Shown: piece after piece, positions 18,570 to 29,336 of the stretch
Position numbering within the stretch: the first letter of the stretch is position 1
Layout of the letters: each line of letters starts with the position of its first letter
Assembly: GCA_015075365.1 (NCBI GenBank)
Contig: JABTUN010000003.1
Location: 1,161,060 to 1,225,059, forward strand
Source of the DNA: Verrucomicrobiaceae bacterium
Lineage (GTDB): Bacteria; Verrucomicrobiota; Verrucomicrobiia; Verrucomicrobiales; Verrucomicrobiaceae
DNA: 64,000 bases
Direction of reading: 5' to 3'
Program-made: the position numbers and the translations under genes
The notes under the pieces: generated by a model
Told to the model about the DNA's origin: nothing
The model's database searches: none
The model's input: the letters and a program-made list of their open reading frames with translations, nothing else

Positions 18570-18623
18570 GAGTCTGCCGTTTTCTGCCGCGAATCCGTCC
18601 CGGAGCAAGGCCGAAAATGCCCC

Positions 18624-19361
18624 TCAAACCGCCACGAGCCTCTCGCAGCCCAGCACGCCGTCTTTTTCGACCACCAGCGTCGCATGCAGCGGCCCGTCCA
18701 TGTTCTGGCCGACGTTGACGACCGCCGTGCGGCCGATTTGATCCTGCCAGAGGCCGCTTTTGATCGGTGTGCCGTGATCGTGGCCACAGACGACCATGCG
18801 CGGCTGATGCTCTTCGATGGCATCCCGCCACCACGCATGCCCCTCCACCACTGAACCGGCCGCGGAGAGTCGCGTGCCTGTTGGTGGTTCGTGCATCACC
18901 CAAAGCTGCCGCGCGGCCTCACCACAGTCAGCGAGCAATCTCGGCAGCCAGTAGCCGTAATGCTCGCCGCCGAGCGGTTCTCCTTCGGAAAACGCCTCCT
19001 CCTGCCCCATCGCGCAGGGGAAGCCGATGACGCCTATGTTACCGATCATGGCGAAGGAACCATTCAGGCGGTTGGGTTGTCCCCCTTGTTCAAACCACCA
19101 AGTGTCTCGGAAGTGGAGCCAATTGCCATCCTCATGATTTCCCCGCACAAAGTAAATTGGGGCAGCAATCGAATACAACTGCCGCGCACAATCCATCACC
19201 TTCAATTGCTGCGTCTTTCCATACGGCAACAGGCCCGTGCCATGCAAAAAGTCCCCGCCAAGGATCAGCGCATCCGGGCTGACCTCATCACAGAGCTTCA
19301 CCAGTGCTTCATAAAGCACCGCACGCTGATGCAGATCGGTGGCGATAAGGATGCGCGACAT
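18624..19361 (-). CDS. Calcineurin-like metallophosphoesterase
   Basis: 245 aa. The two-metal site motifs are present in order: ILIATDLHQ near the N-terminus, LILGGDFLHG, VRGNHEDG and VVCGHDHGTP. The family contains diverse phosphodiesterases and phosphatases; the substrate is unknown. I chose ATG 19361 because the domain starts there; an upstream in-frame ATG (19418) would read through the hairpin repeats between this gene and the molybdoenzyme. 54 bp upstream of murA on the same strand. Confidence 0.8.
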   Translation of the reverse strand: MSRILIATDLHQRAVLYEALVKLCDEVSPDALILGGDFLHGTGLLPYGKTQQLKVMDCARQLYSIAAPIYFVRGNHEDGNWLHFRDTWWFEQGGQPNRLNGSFAMIGNIGVIGFPCAMGQEEAFSEGEPLGGEHYGYWLPRLLADCGEAARQLWVMHEPPTGTRLSAAGSVVEGHAWWRDAIEEHQPRMVVCGHDHGTPIKSGLWQDQIGRTAVVNVGQNMDGPLHATLVVEKDGVLGCERLVAV

Positions 19362-19368
19362 GGGGAGG

Positions 19369-19421
19369 GCCGACGAGTCGTCGGCATTTGAATTGGAGTG
19401 GCGACGAGTCATCGCCACTCC
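19369..19421. repeat. Two adjacent hairpins sharing CGACGAGTC core (REP-like)
   Basis: Bases 19369-19385 form gccgac-gagtc-gtcggc. Bases 19395-19421 form a 10-bp stem (ggagtggcga / tcgccactcc) around a 7-nt loop. Both contain the core CGACGAGTC. They lie between the stop of the formate dehydrogenase gene (19426) and the start of the phosphoesterase gene (19361), so they could end or stabilise the upstream transcript. There is no T-run, so a simple intrinsic terminator is not supported. Confidence 0.6.
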
Positions 19422-19425
19422 AGAT

Positions 19426-22185
19426 TTAGGCCATCTCCATCATCCGCTTCTTCTTTGGCTTCCCGGCGCTGACGAATTCCACATCTGCTGCCACAACCTT
19501 GTATTCGGGGCACATCGTATCCGCGTCGCAGCCTTGGCCGGTGACGTTGTTCACCATGGCTTCGGGGAAGTGGAAGGTGGTGTAGAGGATGCCGGGCTTC
19601 ACTTCGTCGGTGACGCGGGCTTCGAGCTCGACTTCGCCGCGGGCGCTGCTGAGGCGGACGCGGTCGCCGGTGCGGATGGATTTGCGCTGGGCGTCGGCGG
19701 GATTGATGGAGAGGTAGTCCTGCACGACGATTTCGCTGTTGCCGGTGCGGCGGGTCATGGTGCCGCAGTTGTAGTGCTCCAAGATGCGGCCGGTGGTGAG
19801 GATGAAGGGGAACTGGGCCCCGTTCGTTTTGAGCTCGGTGGACTCCTTCCAGTCGAAGTAATGGAAGTGGCCTTTGCCACGGGCGAACTGCTCCTGGTGC
19901 ATGATCTGCGTGTCGATGCCGCCTTCTTTGATCGGCCATTGCAGGCCTTGTTCGCCGAGGTTTTCCCAAGTCGCGCCTTTGAAGAAGGGGACGATCTGCG
20001 CGATCTCGGCGAGCACGCCATCGGGCGTGTAATCGGGCTGTGGGAAGCCGAAGCGTTGCAAGACTTCGCACATGATCTGGCCGTCGGGCTTGGTGCCTTC
20101 GAGGGGCTTCACGGTGGCGTTCACGCGCTGCACACGACGCTCGGCGTTGGTGAAGGTGCCGCTCTTTTCGAGGAAGGAGGACGCGGGGAGGATGACGTGG
20201 GCATACTTGGCCGTCTCGGTCATGAAAATCTCCTGCACGACGAGGAATTCGAGGCTTTCCATGGCGTGGCGGACGTGATGCGCATCGGGATCGGTCTGCA
20301 CGACGTCTTCGCCCATGAGCCAGAGGGCCTTCAACTTGCCTTCGATGGCCGCGTCGAACATCTGCGGGATCTTCCAGCCGGGTTCGGTGGGTGCGGGCGT
20401 GCCGTAGAACTCGGTGTAGCGCTTCTGCACCGCGAGATCGTTCATCTCAAAGTAGCCCGCGCCCTGATGCGGCTGGCAGCCCATGTCGGCGGCACCCTGC
20501 ACGTTGTTTTGACCGCGCAGCGGGTTCACGCCGACACCGGGGCGACCGATGTTGCCGGTCATCATGGCGATGTTCGAGATGAGCATGACCGTTTTGGCTC
20601 CCTGCTCGTGTTCGGTGACGCCGAGTCCGTGGAAGCTCATCGCGGCTTCTGCGCTGGCGTATTCGAGGGCGGCGGCGCGGACGGTTTCGACGGCCACTCC
20701 GGTGATTTTGGCCAGTTCGTCCAAATCGAGGGCTTTGAGGCCATTTTCGAACTCCTCCCAGTTTTCGCAGCGCTTGCGCACGAACTCGGTTTTCACCAAA
20801 CCGGCATCAAGGATGCATCGCGCGAACATATTGAGCAAAGCGACGTTTGTGCCGGGGCGGAGCTGCAGGTGATGCTTCGCGTAAGGCACGAGCTCGATCT
20901 TGCGCGGGTCGATCACGATGAGCGGTGTGCCTTTCATGATGTGCTGCTTCAAGCGTGCGCCGGTGACGGGGTGCCCCTCGGTCGGATTTGCGCCGATGAC
21001 CATGATGCAGCGGGTGTGCTCGATGTCCTCGTAGCTGTTCGTGGCCGCGCCGGTGCCAAAGGACTTCTGCATGCCCCAGGCGGTCGGCGAATGGCAGACG
21101 CGGGCGCAGCAGTCGATGTTGTTCGTGCCCATCACATGGCGGATGAACTTCTGCATGAGGTAGTTTTCCTCGTTCGTGCAGCGTGCGGACGAAATGCCGG
21201 CCACCGCATTGCCACCGTGCTCGTTTTTGATGCGCGTGAGGTTTGCCACGATGTGGTCGTAGGCCTCGTCCCAAGTGCTTTCTTTGAAGCTGCCATCGCT
21301 TTGACGGATGAGAGGCTTCCGGAGGCGGTCCTTGTGATTGTAGAACTTGAACGCAAAGCGGCCCTTCAGGCAGGTGTGCGCATGATTCACCTCCGCATCG
21401 ACAGGCGCTTGGATGCTGAGCACCTCGTTGCCCTTCGTGGCGACATTGAGATTGCAACCGACGCCGCAGTAAGTGCACACCGTGCGGGTCTTCTTGGTCG
21501 CCTCGATGGATTTGGAGAAGAACACGTCGCTGATGGCCGAGGTCGGGCAGGCCTGCGCACAGGCACCGCAGCTCACGCACTCCGAGTCCGCGAAGGACTG
21601 GTCGAGGCCCTTGATGATCTTCGCGTTAAAGCCGCGACCATGCATCGACAGCACATGCTGGCCCTGGATTTCATCGCAGGCACGCACGCAGCGGGAGCAA
21701 TTGATGCACTTCGACAGCTCGCTGGTCATGTAGGGATGCGAGCGGTCCTTGGCGCGGTCGAGATGGTTCGCGCCCGCCGGGTAACGCACACCGCGAATGC
21801 CCACTTTGGCCGCCACGGTCTGAAGTTCGCAGTTTCCGCTCACCTCGCAGGTCAAGCAGTCCAGTGGATGATCCGTCAGCACGAGCTCGACGATGTTTTT
21901 GCGCAGACGACGCACTTTTTGGCTCTCCGTGTAAATGTGCATGCCCGGCGCGATCGGCGTGTGGCAGCTCGCCACCACGCGACGCGGCCCATCGGCCTGC
22001 AAAGCCACCTCGACGCTGCAAACGCGGCACGCGCCATACGGCTCGAGCTGCGGCGCATCACAAAGCGTCGGGACAAAGCCGCGTCCGCGATGCCGGTCGA
22101 TGAAATTGAGCAGCGTGTCGCCTGTTTCGAAGCGGAGAGGTTCGCCGTCGATGTAGGCGGTGAGGGTGGAAAGATCCTGGACCAT
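19426..22185 (-). CDS. Formate dehydrogenase-like molybdopterin oxidoreductase, alpha subunit
   Basis: 919 aa. Domains in order: an N-terminal plant-type [2Fe-2S] domain (cysteines around YGACRVCSVEV and CHTP), a NuoG-like Fe-S segment (CLTCEVSGNC), and two ferredoxin [4Fe-4S] motifs (CINCSRCVRACDEIQG and CVSCGACAQACPTSA). The bis-MGD catalytic core then follows: CTYCGVGCNLNV binds a [4Fe-4S] cluster and ARVCHSPTAWG supplies the Mo ligand as Cys (not Sec). The C-terminal dinucleotide-binding domain ends the protein. This is the cytoplasmic FdhF2/FdsA-like arrangement. No beta/gamma diaphorase subunits or fdhD are in the neighbourhood, so the electron partner is unknown. A 10-bp palindrome (gtagtactac, 22204-22213) sits just upstream. 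Confidence 0.88.
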   Translation of the reverse strand: MVQDLSTLTAYIDGEPLRFETGDTLLNFIDRHRGRGFVPTLCDAPQLEPYGACRVCSVEVALQADGPRRVVASCHTPIAPGMHIYTESQKVRRLRKNIVELVLTDHPLDCLTCEVSGNCELQTVAAKVGIRGVRYPAGANHLDRAKDRSHPYMTSELSKCINCSRCVRACDEIQGQHVLSMHGRGFNAKIIKGLDQSFADSECVSCGACAQACPTSAISDVFFSKSIEATKKTRTVCTYCGVGCNLNVATKGNEVLSIQAPVDAEVNHAHTCLKGRFAFKFYNHKDRLRKPLIRQSDGSFKESTWDEAYDHIVANLTRIKNEHGGNAVAGISSARCTNEENYLMQKFIRHVMGTNNIDCCARVCHSPTAWGMQKSFGTGAATNSYEDIEHTRCIMVIGANPTEGHPVTGARLKQHIMKGTPLIVIDPRKIELVPYAKHHLQLRPGTNVALLNMFARCILDAGLVKTEFVRKRCENWEEFENGLKALDLDELAKITGVAVETVRAAALEYASAEAAMSFHGLGVTEHEQGAKTVMLISNIAMMTGNIGRPGVGVNPLRGQNNVQGAADMGCQPHQGAGYFEMNDLAVQKRYTEFYGTPAPTEPGWKIPQMFDAAIEGKLKALWLMGEDVVQTDPDAHHVRHAMESLEFLVVQEIFMTETAKYAHVILPASSFLEKSGTFTNAERRVQRVNATVKPLEGTKPDGQIMCEVLQRFGFPQPDYTPDGVLAEIAQIVPFFKGATWENLGEQGLQWPIKEGGIDTQIMHQEQFARGKGHFHYFDWKESTELKTNGAQFPFILTTGRILEHYNCGTMTRRTGNSEIVVQDYLSINPADAQRKSIRTGDRVRLSSARGEVELEARVTDEVKPGILYTTFHFPEAMVNNVTGQGCDADTMCPEYKVVAADVEFVSAGKPKKKRMMEMA

Positions 22186-22268
22186 GGTTGGGGGTGATTT
22201 TCCGTAGTACTACCGGGGAAATGGATTTTTTGCACCACCGAAATGCCTCTTTGCGGAGATGACGGGGC

Positions 22269-23150
22269 TCAGTGGCCCACGGCTTGGCGACAGGCCTTCA
22301 CGGTGTTTGCCATGAGCATGGCAATGGTCATCGGGCCGACACCGCCGGGCACCGGGGTGATGGCGCGGCATTTGGGCGCCACTTCCTCGAAAGCCACGTC
22401 GCCGACCAGCTTGTAACCCTTCTCGGACGATGGATCCTCCACGCGATTGATGCCCACGTCGATGACCACGGCTCCTGCCTTCACATGCTCCGCCCGGATG
22501 AAGTGAGGGCGTCCAATGGCGGCGATCAGGATGTCCGCCTGGCGGGTGATGGAGGGGAGGTCGCGAGTGCGGGAGTGCGCCACGGTGACCGTGGCATCCC
22601 CGCCCGTGCCTTTGGCCATGAGGAGCATGGCCATCGGCTTGCCCACGATCATGCTGCGGCCGACGACAACCGCGTGCGCGCCCTTGGTTTCAATTCCAGC
22701 CTCGATGAGCAGCCGCTGGCAGCCCAGCGGCGTGCAGGGAACAAAGCCGGATGGGTCTTCGAGGGCCAGCTTGGCCACATTGACCGGATGAAAGCCGTCC
22801 ACGTCCTTGGCGGGATCGATGGCGCGCACGATGGCGGCTTCGTCGATCTGTGGTGGTGGGGGGCTTTGCACCAGGATGCCATGGATGGCGGGATCGGCGT
22901 TCAGCCTGGCGACGATGTCGAGAAGTTCCGGCTGGGTGGTGGTGGCGGGTAGTTCGAGTTTGACGGAGTGCAGGCCCAGCTCGCGGCACTTCTTGTCCTT
23001 CGATCGGACATAGGCGCGGGAGGCGGGATCATCACCGACCAGGACAACCGCGAGGCCGGGCGTATGCCCGTCGGCCTTTAGTTGGGTGATGTCACGACGG
23101 CATTCGGAGAGGACTTTTTCCGCAACTTGGGGGCCTGAGATCAAGGTCAT
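22269..23150 (-). CDS. folD: Methylenetetrahydrofolate dehydrogenase / methenyl-THF cyclohydrolase
   Basis: 293 aa with all FolD landmarks: AYVRSKDKKC (Tyr47, Lys51 catalytic pair), VQSPPPPQIDE, PLGCQRLL, the Rossmann segment VVGRSMIVGKPMAMLL, VIDVGINR and TPVPGGVGPMTIAMLM. FolD interconverts 5,10-methylene-THF and 10-formyl-THF. The start at 23150 is chosen because upstream in-frame codons have no homology. Its place directly upstream of the formate dehydrogenase-like gene on the same strand (83-bp gap) links two C1-metabolism functions, but co-transcription is not proven. Confidence 0.95.
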   Translation of the reverse strand: MTLISGPQVAEKVLSECRRDITQLKADGHTPGLAVVLVGDDPASRAYVRSKDKKCRELGLHSVKLELPATTTQPELLDIVARLNADPAIHGILVQSPPPPQIDEAAIVRAIDPAKDVDGFHPVNVAKLALEDPSGFVPCTPLGCQRLLIEAGIETKGAHAVVVGRSMIVGKPMAMLLMAKGTGGDATVTVAHSRTRDLPSITRQADILIAAIGRPHFIRAEHVKAGAVVIDVGINRVEDPSSEKGYKLVGDVAFEEVAPKCRAITPVPGGVGPMTIAMLMANTVKACRQAVGH

Positions 23151-23181
23151 GCGTCCTCCGTGCCGCGAGCCTCCCCCGTCG

Positions 23182-23979
23182 TCAAGAAGCACGTTTCCGG
23201 CGTTTGGACGGCGGTTTTGACGGTTTCTCACGGAGCTTGGCTGGGGCGGTTTCCGGCTCGACGGGCAGTTCGGCGAGATCAATGCCGAAAATGGCGCCGA
23301 GGTCAGCACCCGCGAGTTCATCACCTGTCTGTGCCATGCCCGTTACCGCCGCTTCTTTGGCCTGGGCAAGCAAATCCGACCCGTCCACGCCGCGCAGGGT
23401 GAAAAGCAGCTCCGGTTTCGCGTCCAGCAGCACACCCGCACCGTACAGCACGGCGGAGACATGCTTGCACATGTCGGCAAAATCGGGGCAGGAGCAGTCA
23501 AAGCGGATTTCCCGCGCTTGTGGGAAAAGTCCATGCTCCGGGTCGCTGAGCACGCGCATCACGCCATCCCCCAGCCGGCCGGCCAGCAGGTCGAGCATGG
23601 AAGAGACCTGTCCTTCGCACTTCCGGACGATGTGCTGCCAGTCCGGTGCTTTCAGCGGTTCAATACGGACGCGGGTGTCATAGAGTTCCGAGCCTGCGAC
23701 GACCGCGGCGAGGTTTCCGGGGGTGATTTCGAGGTTGTACACGTTTCCCTGGCGCAGGTAGCTGCGCCCGCGCGGCAGGCGGGACTCATATTGCTGGTAG
23801 GTCTCCAGGTGGCGGCACCAGGCCTGGCCCCAGAAGGTGCCGCAGAGTGACTTTTTGCCCGCAGGCACAGCCAGCGGTTCAAAGCGCTCGCCGCGCTTCA
23901 CACGTCTGGCGATTTCACGCTGAATGCGTTCCTTGGCTTCCGCCACGTCTTGATACGACCACCACATGGGCCGGGGCAA
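23182..23979 (-). CDS. SWIM zinc-finger protein
   Basis: 265 aa. The C-terminal half has a SWIM motif FDCSCPDFADMCKHVSAV with Cys162, Cys164, Cys171 and His173. The N-terminal half (SLCGTFWGQAWCRHLETY, then GRSYLRQGNVYNLEI) is the domain that accompanies SWIM in bacteria. Such proteins usually sit beside an SNF2-type helicase and are thought to bind DNA or protein; no helicase gene is in this window. The tail is rich in Lys/Pro/Arg (KPPSKRRKRAS). It lies 31 bp upstream of folD on the same strand. Confidence 0.85.
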   Translation of the reverse strand: MPRPMWWSYQDVAEAKERIQREIARRVKRGERFEPLAVPAGKKSLCGTFWGQAWCRHLETYQQYESRLPRGRSYLRQGNVYNLEITPGNLAAVVAGSELYDTRVRIEPLKAPDWQHIVRKCEGQVSSMLDLLAGRLGDGVMRVLSDPEHGLFPQAREIRFDCSCPDFADMCKHVSAVLYGAGVLLDAKPELLFTLRGVDGSDLLAQAKEAAVTGMAQTGDELAGADLGAIFGIDLAELPVEPETAPAKLREKPSKPPSKRRKRAS

Positions 23980-24105
23980 TAGCGTGCCAAAAGGTGGAAT
24001 GCGAGCGGGAAGTGCCTGGAGGGCGCGCAGGATATCAGGCGCATCCCCGATTGCATTCCCCGGGGGGGTGGACTAGATAGCCCGCCCTTTGCCCAGCCCC
24101 CAGGA

Positions 24106-25902
<1,797 letters not shown>

Positions 25903-25931
25903 GCCATCTCCGCAGCCGCGCTTTTCGCGCT

Positions 25932-25960
25932 TTGACAGTCCGGCGGCCCGCCGCTAAAAC
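25932..25960 (+). promoter_or_regulatory. Sigma-70-type promoter candidate for dhaK
   Basis: TTGACA (25932-25937), a 17-bp spacer and TAAAAC (25955-25960), about 33 bp before the dhaK ATG. The -35 element is a perfect consensus and the -10 element matches 4 of 6 bases. The spacer contains a small GC-rich dyad (cggcggcccgccg), which could also be an end hairpin for lepA. Confidence 0.5.
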
Positions 25961-25992
25961 TGGCGCTCCTTTTCCCCAACCCACGCCATCCC

Positions 25993-27006
25993 ATGAGCAC
26001 CGCCAATCCCGCCAAAAAGATCATCAACGACCCTCTCAAGTGCGCCGACGAACTCTTTGAGGGCCTCGTGCTCGCCTATGATGGCAAGGCCCGCCGCGTG
26101 GGCACCCGCTCCATCGTGATGAACGACCTCCGCCCGGATGCTCCCGCCCTGCTCGTCGGCGGTGGCGCTGGTCATGAGCCGATCTACCACGGCCTCATCG
26201 GCAAAGGCATGGCCGATGGCGCCGCCGTGGGTGAGATCTTCGCCGCTCCTCCTCCTGACATCGTGCTCGAAGCCACGCAGGCCGTGAACCGCGGCAAGGG
26301 AGTGCTCTACCTCTACGGCAACTACGCCGGCGACGTGATGAACTTCGACATCGGTGCCGAGCTCGCCGCGGATGAAGGCATCACAGTCAAAACGGTGATC
26401 ATCGCCGATGACGTGTGCTCCGCGCCTCCATCCGAAAAACACAAACGCCGTGGTGTGGCAGGCCTCGTGCCGATCACGAAGCTCGCCGGTGCCGCTGCGG
26501 CCACCGTTGACTCCCTCGATGAACTCGCCCGCATTGCCCAAAAAGCCTGCGACAACACCCGCACCGTGGGCGTCTCAACCAAGCCGGGCAGCATTCCCGC
26601 AACGGGCAAGCCCACCTTCGAACTCGCCGACGATGTGATCGGCCTCGGCATGGGCATTCACGGCGAAAAAGGCGTGGGCCTCATCCCGATGTGCACCGCC
26701 GACGAGCTCGCCGCGAAAATCCTCGACCTCATCTTTGCCGATGACCTCGCGCTCAATGCCGGTGACGAGATTGTCTTCTTCGTGAACAGCCTCGGCTCCA
26801 CTCACATGATGGAGCTGCTCATCCTCTTGCGTGGCGCCAAGCCCATCCTCGAAAAGCGTGGCATCAAGATCCACCAGACCATCGTGGACAACATCGTCAC
26901 CTGCCAGGAGATGGCCGGCGTGAGCTTCAGCATCACGAAGCTCGACGCCGAGCTGAAGAAGCTCTGGGACATGCCCTGCGAGAGCGTCGGCTACACGAAG
27001 CTGTAA
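25993..27006 (+). CDS. dhaK: Dihydroxyacetone kinase subunit DhaK (orphan)
   Basis: 337 aa. The DhaK substrate domain is complete: GGGAGHEPIYHGLIG with His61, YLYGNYAGDVMNF with Asp114, and GMGIHGEKG with His223, the residue type that binds dihydroxyacetone covalently as a hemiaminal (His218 in E. coli). DhaK needs a DhaL ADP/ATP subunit, fused or separate, to phosphorylate dihydroxyacetone or a tetrulose. No DhaL domain is fused and none is encoded nearby: the next gene is convergent. Either dhaL is elsewhere or the protein has another role. Confidence 0.88.
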   Translation: MSTANPAKKIINDPLKCADELFEGLVLAYDGKARRVGTRSIVMNDLRPDAPALLVGGGAGHEPIYHGLIGKGMADGAAVGEIFAAPPPDIVLEATQAVNRGKGVLYLYGNYAGDVMNFDIGAELAADEGITVKTVIIADDVCSAPPSEKHKRRGVAGLVPITKLAGAAAATVDSLDELARIAQKACDNTRTVGVSTKPGSIPATGKPTFELADDVIGLGMGIHGEKGVGLIPMCTADELAAKILDLIFADDLALNAGDEIVFFVNSLGSTHMMELLILLRGAKPILEKRGIKIHQTIVDNIVTCQEMAGVSFSITKLDAELKKLWDMPCESVGYTKL

Positions 27007-27009
27007 GCC

Positions 27010-28515
27010 TCACGGAGGCGTCGCATCCTCCAAAACAATCCGAAAGCCCGTGCCGTCCGCTTGAACGATGGCGCGGGCTTTTTGCTGGGTCGCGTCGTTC
27101 GCATACGAGGCACCGCGCACGATGAAATCGCCGTCGTTGGCCACGCTCGCGAGAGAAGAGGTCCATTCGGAGACATTGCCTTCGAGGTCAAAAAGGCCCA
27201 AGGCATTCGCCGTGTGCGTGGCCACGGGCTCGGTGAAGCTCGCGGCACGACGCGGCGGCAGGTCTTGGGCAAACTGCGACCACTCATCGTTCGTCGGCAG
27301 TCGGTAGCGGGCCTTTTTGCTGATGCGACCAAGCATCTGCTCATGCTTCGTGAGCCATTCGCAGAAGCGGTCCGCCATGATCTTGTTCACCGGTGCCACC
27401 GGATGCTCCGGTGGCGCGATCATTCCAGGCGGCGCATGCCTCCAGCGTGTCTCCGGGCCGGTGATCGGCAGTTTCGCCGCCTGCGAATAGGCATCGAAAT
27501 CGCGGATGCGTGTCTCGTGCGTGCAAACGCGGAGCTTGCTGCCCGGAAGCGTCACGAAGGTCATTCCGAGGCTGTTGGTCATTTGGCCTCGTGGAGCAGC
27601 ACCAGGGTCAATTTCGATGAAGATGCCGCTCAGCGCGATCAGCAGCAACAAAGCCGCCCACGGCCACCAAAACGGCAGGCGGGGCTTCAAAGCCTTCTCG
27701 ACATCCGCGACGCTCGATGGACGCTTGTCCGGGTTTTCCTGCAGGCATCGCGACACCACGCGATCGTATCGCGAAGGCTCATACTGGCCGATGGGCAGCT
27801 TGCCGGTGAGCATTTCATGCAGCAGCACGCCGAGCGAAAAGATGTCCGCCCGATGATCGACCTTCGCGGAGCCTCGCCGCACCTCCGGGGCGATGTAGTA
27901 AGGCGTGCCAAACACGTCCGTCGTCTGCGTGAGGGCGATTTCAGGCTCGCCAGGCTTCGCGAGGGAAAAATCGGCCACGACGATGTGGCCAGCCTCGTTG
28001 AGCAAAAGGTTCGCCGGTTTGATGTCGCGATGCACCACGCCTTTCGAATGCGCATGAGCCACGGCATCCAAGACCTGACGAAAGAGCCTCAAAGCCTCCT
28101 TTTCGGGCAGCGGGCCTTGTTGCAGCCTTTTCGCCAGATCACCGCCTTGCATCAATGGCGTGACGATGAAGCATCGGCCGTCCGGCGTGAGGCCGGAGTC
28201 GAGCATGCGCAGGATGTGCGGGTGATCGAGCTGTCGCAGCGTGTCCGCCTCGCGTTGCAGACGCTCAAACAGCTCCGCGCTGCCGATTTTGAGCGCCACC
28301 TCCAGTTCATCATCGAGCCGCAAGGCGCGAAACACCACACCCATGCCTCCGCGACCGATCACGCCGAGCATTTCATAGCCCGGCACCTCCGGTGTCTCAT
28401 CCGTCACGGCCGGTTTTTTGATGAATGAGGTGATCGTGCGGGCCACGCAGGCCGGGCAGAGGCCGTCCACCGCACGAAGCGGGCTGCCGCAGGTGTTGCA
28501 GAGGTTCGTGTTCAT
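27010..28515 (-). CDS. Ser/Thr protein kinase with C-terminal FGE-sulfatase-like domain
   Basis: 501 aa. A zinc-ribbon-like N-terminus (CNTCGSPLRAVDGLCPAC, residues 6-23) is followed by a protein kinase domain: Gly-rich loop GRGGMGVVF (54-62), Lys76, HRDIKPANLL (162-171), DFS instead of DFG (182-184) and APE (209-211). One membrane helix (about 280-302) leads to a formylglycine-generating-enzyme-like domain outside the membrane (RLPTNDEWSQFA, GLFDLEGNVSEW, FIVRGASYAND), which lacks the copper-binding catalytic Cys pair and is probably a sensor or binding domain. The start overlaps the stop of the sigma factor gene by four bases (ATGA), so the two are translationally coupled. Confidence 0.88.
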   Translation of the reverse strand: MNTNLCNTCGSPLRAVDGLCPACVARTITSFIKKPAVTDETPEVPGYEMLGVIGRGGMGVVFRALRLDDELEVALKIGSAELFERLQREADTLRQLDHPHILRMLDSGLTPDGRCFIVTPLMQGGDLAKRLQQGPLPEKEALRLFRQVLDAVAHAHSKGVVHRDIKPANLLLNEAGHIVVADFSLAKPGEPEIALTQTTDVFGTPYYIAPEVRRGSAKVDHRADIFSLGVLLHEMLTGKLPIGQYEPSRYDRVVSRCLQENPDKRPSSVADVEKALKPRLPFWWPWAALLLLIALSGIFIEIDPGAAPRGQMTNSLGMTFVTLPGSKLRVCTHETRIRDFDAYSQAAKLPITGPETRWRHAPPGMIAPPEHPVAPVNKIMADRFCEWLTKHEQMLGRISKKARYRLPTNDEWSQFAQDLPPRRAASFTEPVATHTANALGLFDLEGNVSEWTSSLASVANDGDFIVRGASYANDATQQKARAIVQADGTGFRIVLEDATPP

Positions 28516-29213
28516 GTTCGTGAAAGCACCCGCAGCAGGTGAATGAGCTCTTCTTCCGCCTCGGCGGCATCATTCGTGGTTTCCAGCACGCTTTGTCGCA
28601 GCAGATCGGCGAGCCGACGCCGCGCGCGATGTTGTTCGACGGCCAAAGCATTCCGCGTGATGCCGAGTCGCGAAGCAAGCGCATCCAAATCTGTGTTCTC
28701 AGCGAGCAGGGTGGGCTTCAGTTGTTCGTAAAGCTCCACGCGCCCGCGTCGCTCATAACCGGCACGCAATTCGGCGAGAGCCTTCTCCAGCACGACGAGC
28801 GCCCATTCTTGATCGTAAGCCAGATCGGCCTCGGCATCTTCGGCGGGCAACTCATCATCCAACTCTTCCGCGTCATGGCCGCCGCCTCGTCTTTGCGTGC
28901 TGCGATCCCGCCGCCAGTGCCACACATGATGCCGGATGGCCGATTTCAAATACGAGCGCAGCGTGCCACGCTCCTGCTGCGCCCGCTGAAAGCCTTCCCG
29001 CTTTAAAAACAGTGCAAAGAAGTCCTGCGCGATGTCCTCCGCCTCCTCCACGCATCCCAGCGCCCGCACATAGCCCGCCACCGGCTGCCAGTATTCTCCG
29101 CAAAGCTCCTCCAGCGCCCGCGTGCCTGCCTCACCTTCCCGCGTCCGCGCCACCCGGCTCCAGCGCGTGGCTGGAAAAGCAAAAGCAGGCGTGTGACCGT
29201 TCGTAAGCGACAT
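28512..29213 (-). CDS. ECF-like RNA polymerase sigma factor
   Basis: 233 aa. Region 2 is around LCGEYWQPVAGYVRALGCVEEAEDIAQDFFALFL and YLKSAIRHHVWHWRRD. Region 4 is around DLDALASRLGITRNALAVEQHRARRRLADLL. A long acidic linker (DAEELDDELPAEDAEADL) lies between them. Sigma factors of this kind are typically paired with a Ser/Thr kinase in Planctomycetota and Verrucomicrobiota, and here the stop overlaps the kinase start by ATGA. Kinase control of the sigma factor is inferred from this. No anti-sigma gene is present. ATG 29213 is chosen where the domain starts. Confidence 0.88.
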   Translation of the reverse strand: MSLTNGHTPAFAFPATRWSRVARTREGEAGTRALEELCGEYWQPVAGYVRALGCVEEAEDIAQDFFALFLKREGFQRAQQERGTLRSYLKSAIRHHVWHWRRDRSTQRRGGGHDAEELDDELPAEDAEADLAYDQEWALVVLEKALAELRAGYERRGRVELYEQLKPTLLAENTDLDALASRLGITRNALAVEQHRARRRLADLLRQSVLETTNDAAEAEEELIHLLRVLSRT

Positions 29214-29336
29214 CGTTCGTGGCTTTCTAACCCGCAAAACGGGCATGAGATACATTCGGGCCGAAAATAATTTCAGCAGCCTGTAATCGCTGCCGGGAAA
29301 CCGGCCAGTTGGGGATGAAACCACCACTCATCCCCC

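Noticed and set aside
19339..22197. 952-codon open frame antisense to the formate dehydrogenase-like gene
   Set aside because: It is the complement frame of a strongly GC-biased gene; translation is low-complexity (His/Ala/Val/Asp-rich) without family likeness, while the minus strand has all Fe-S and Mo motifs.
25938..25954. Hairpin in the dhaK promoter spacer as lepA terminator
   Set aside because: Stem is short and no T-run follows; the TTGACA match makes a promoter more likely.
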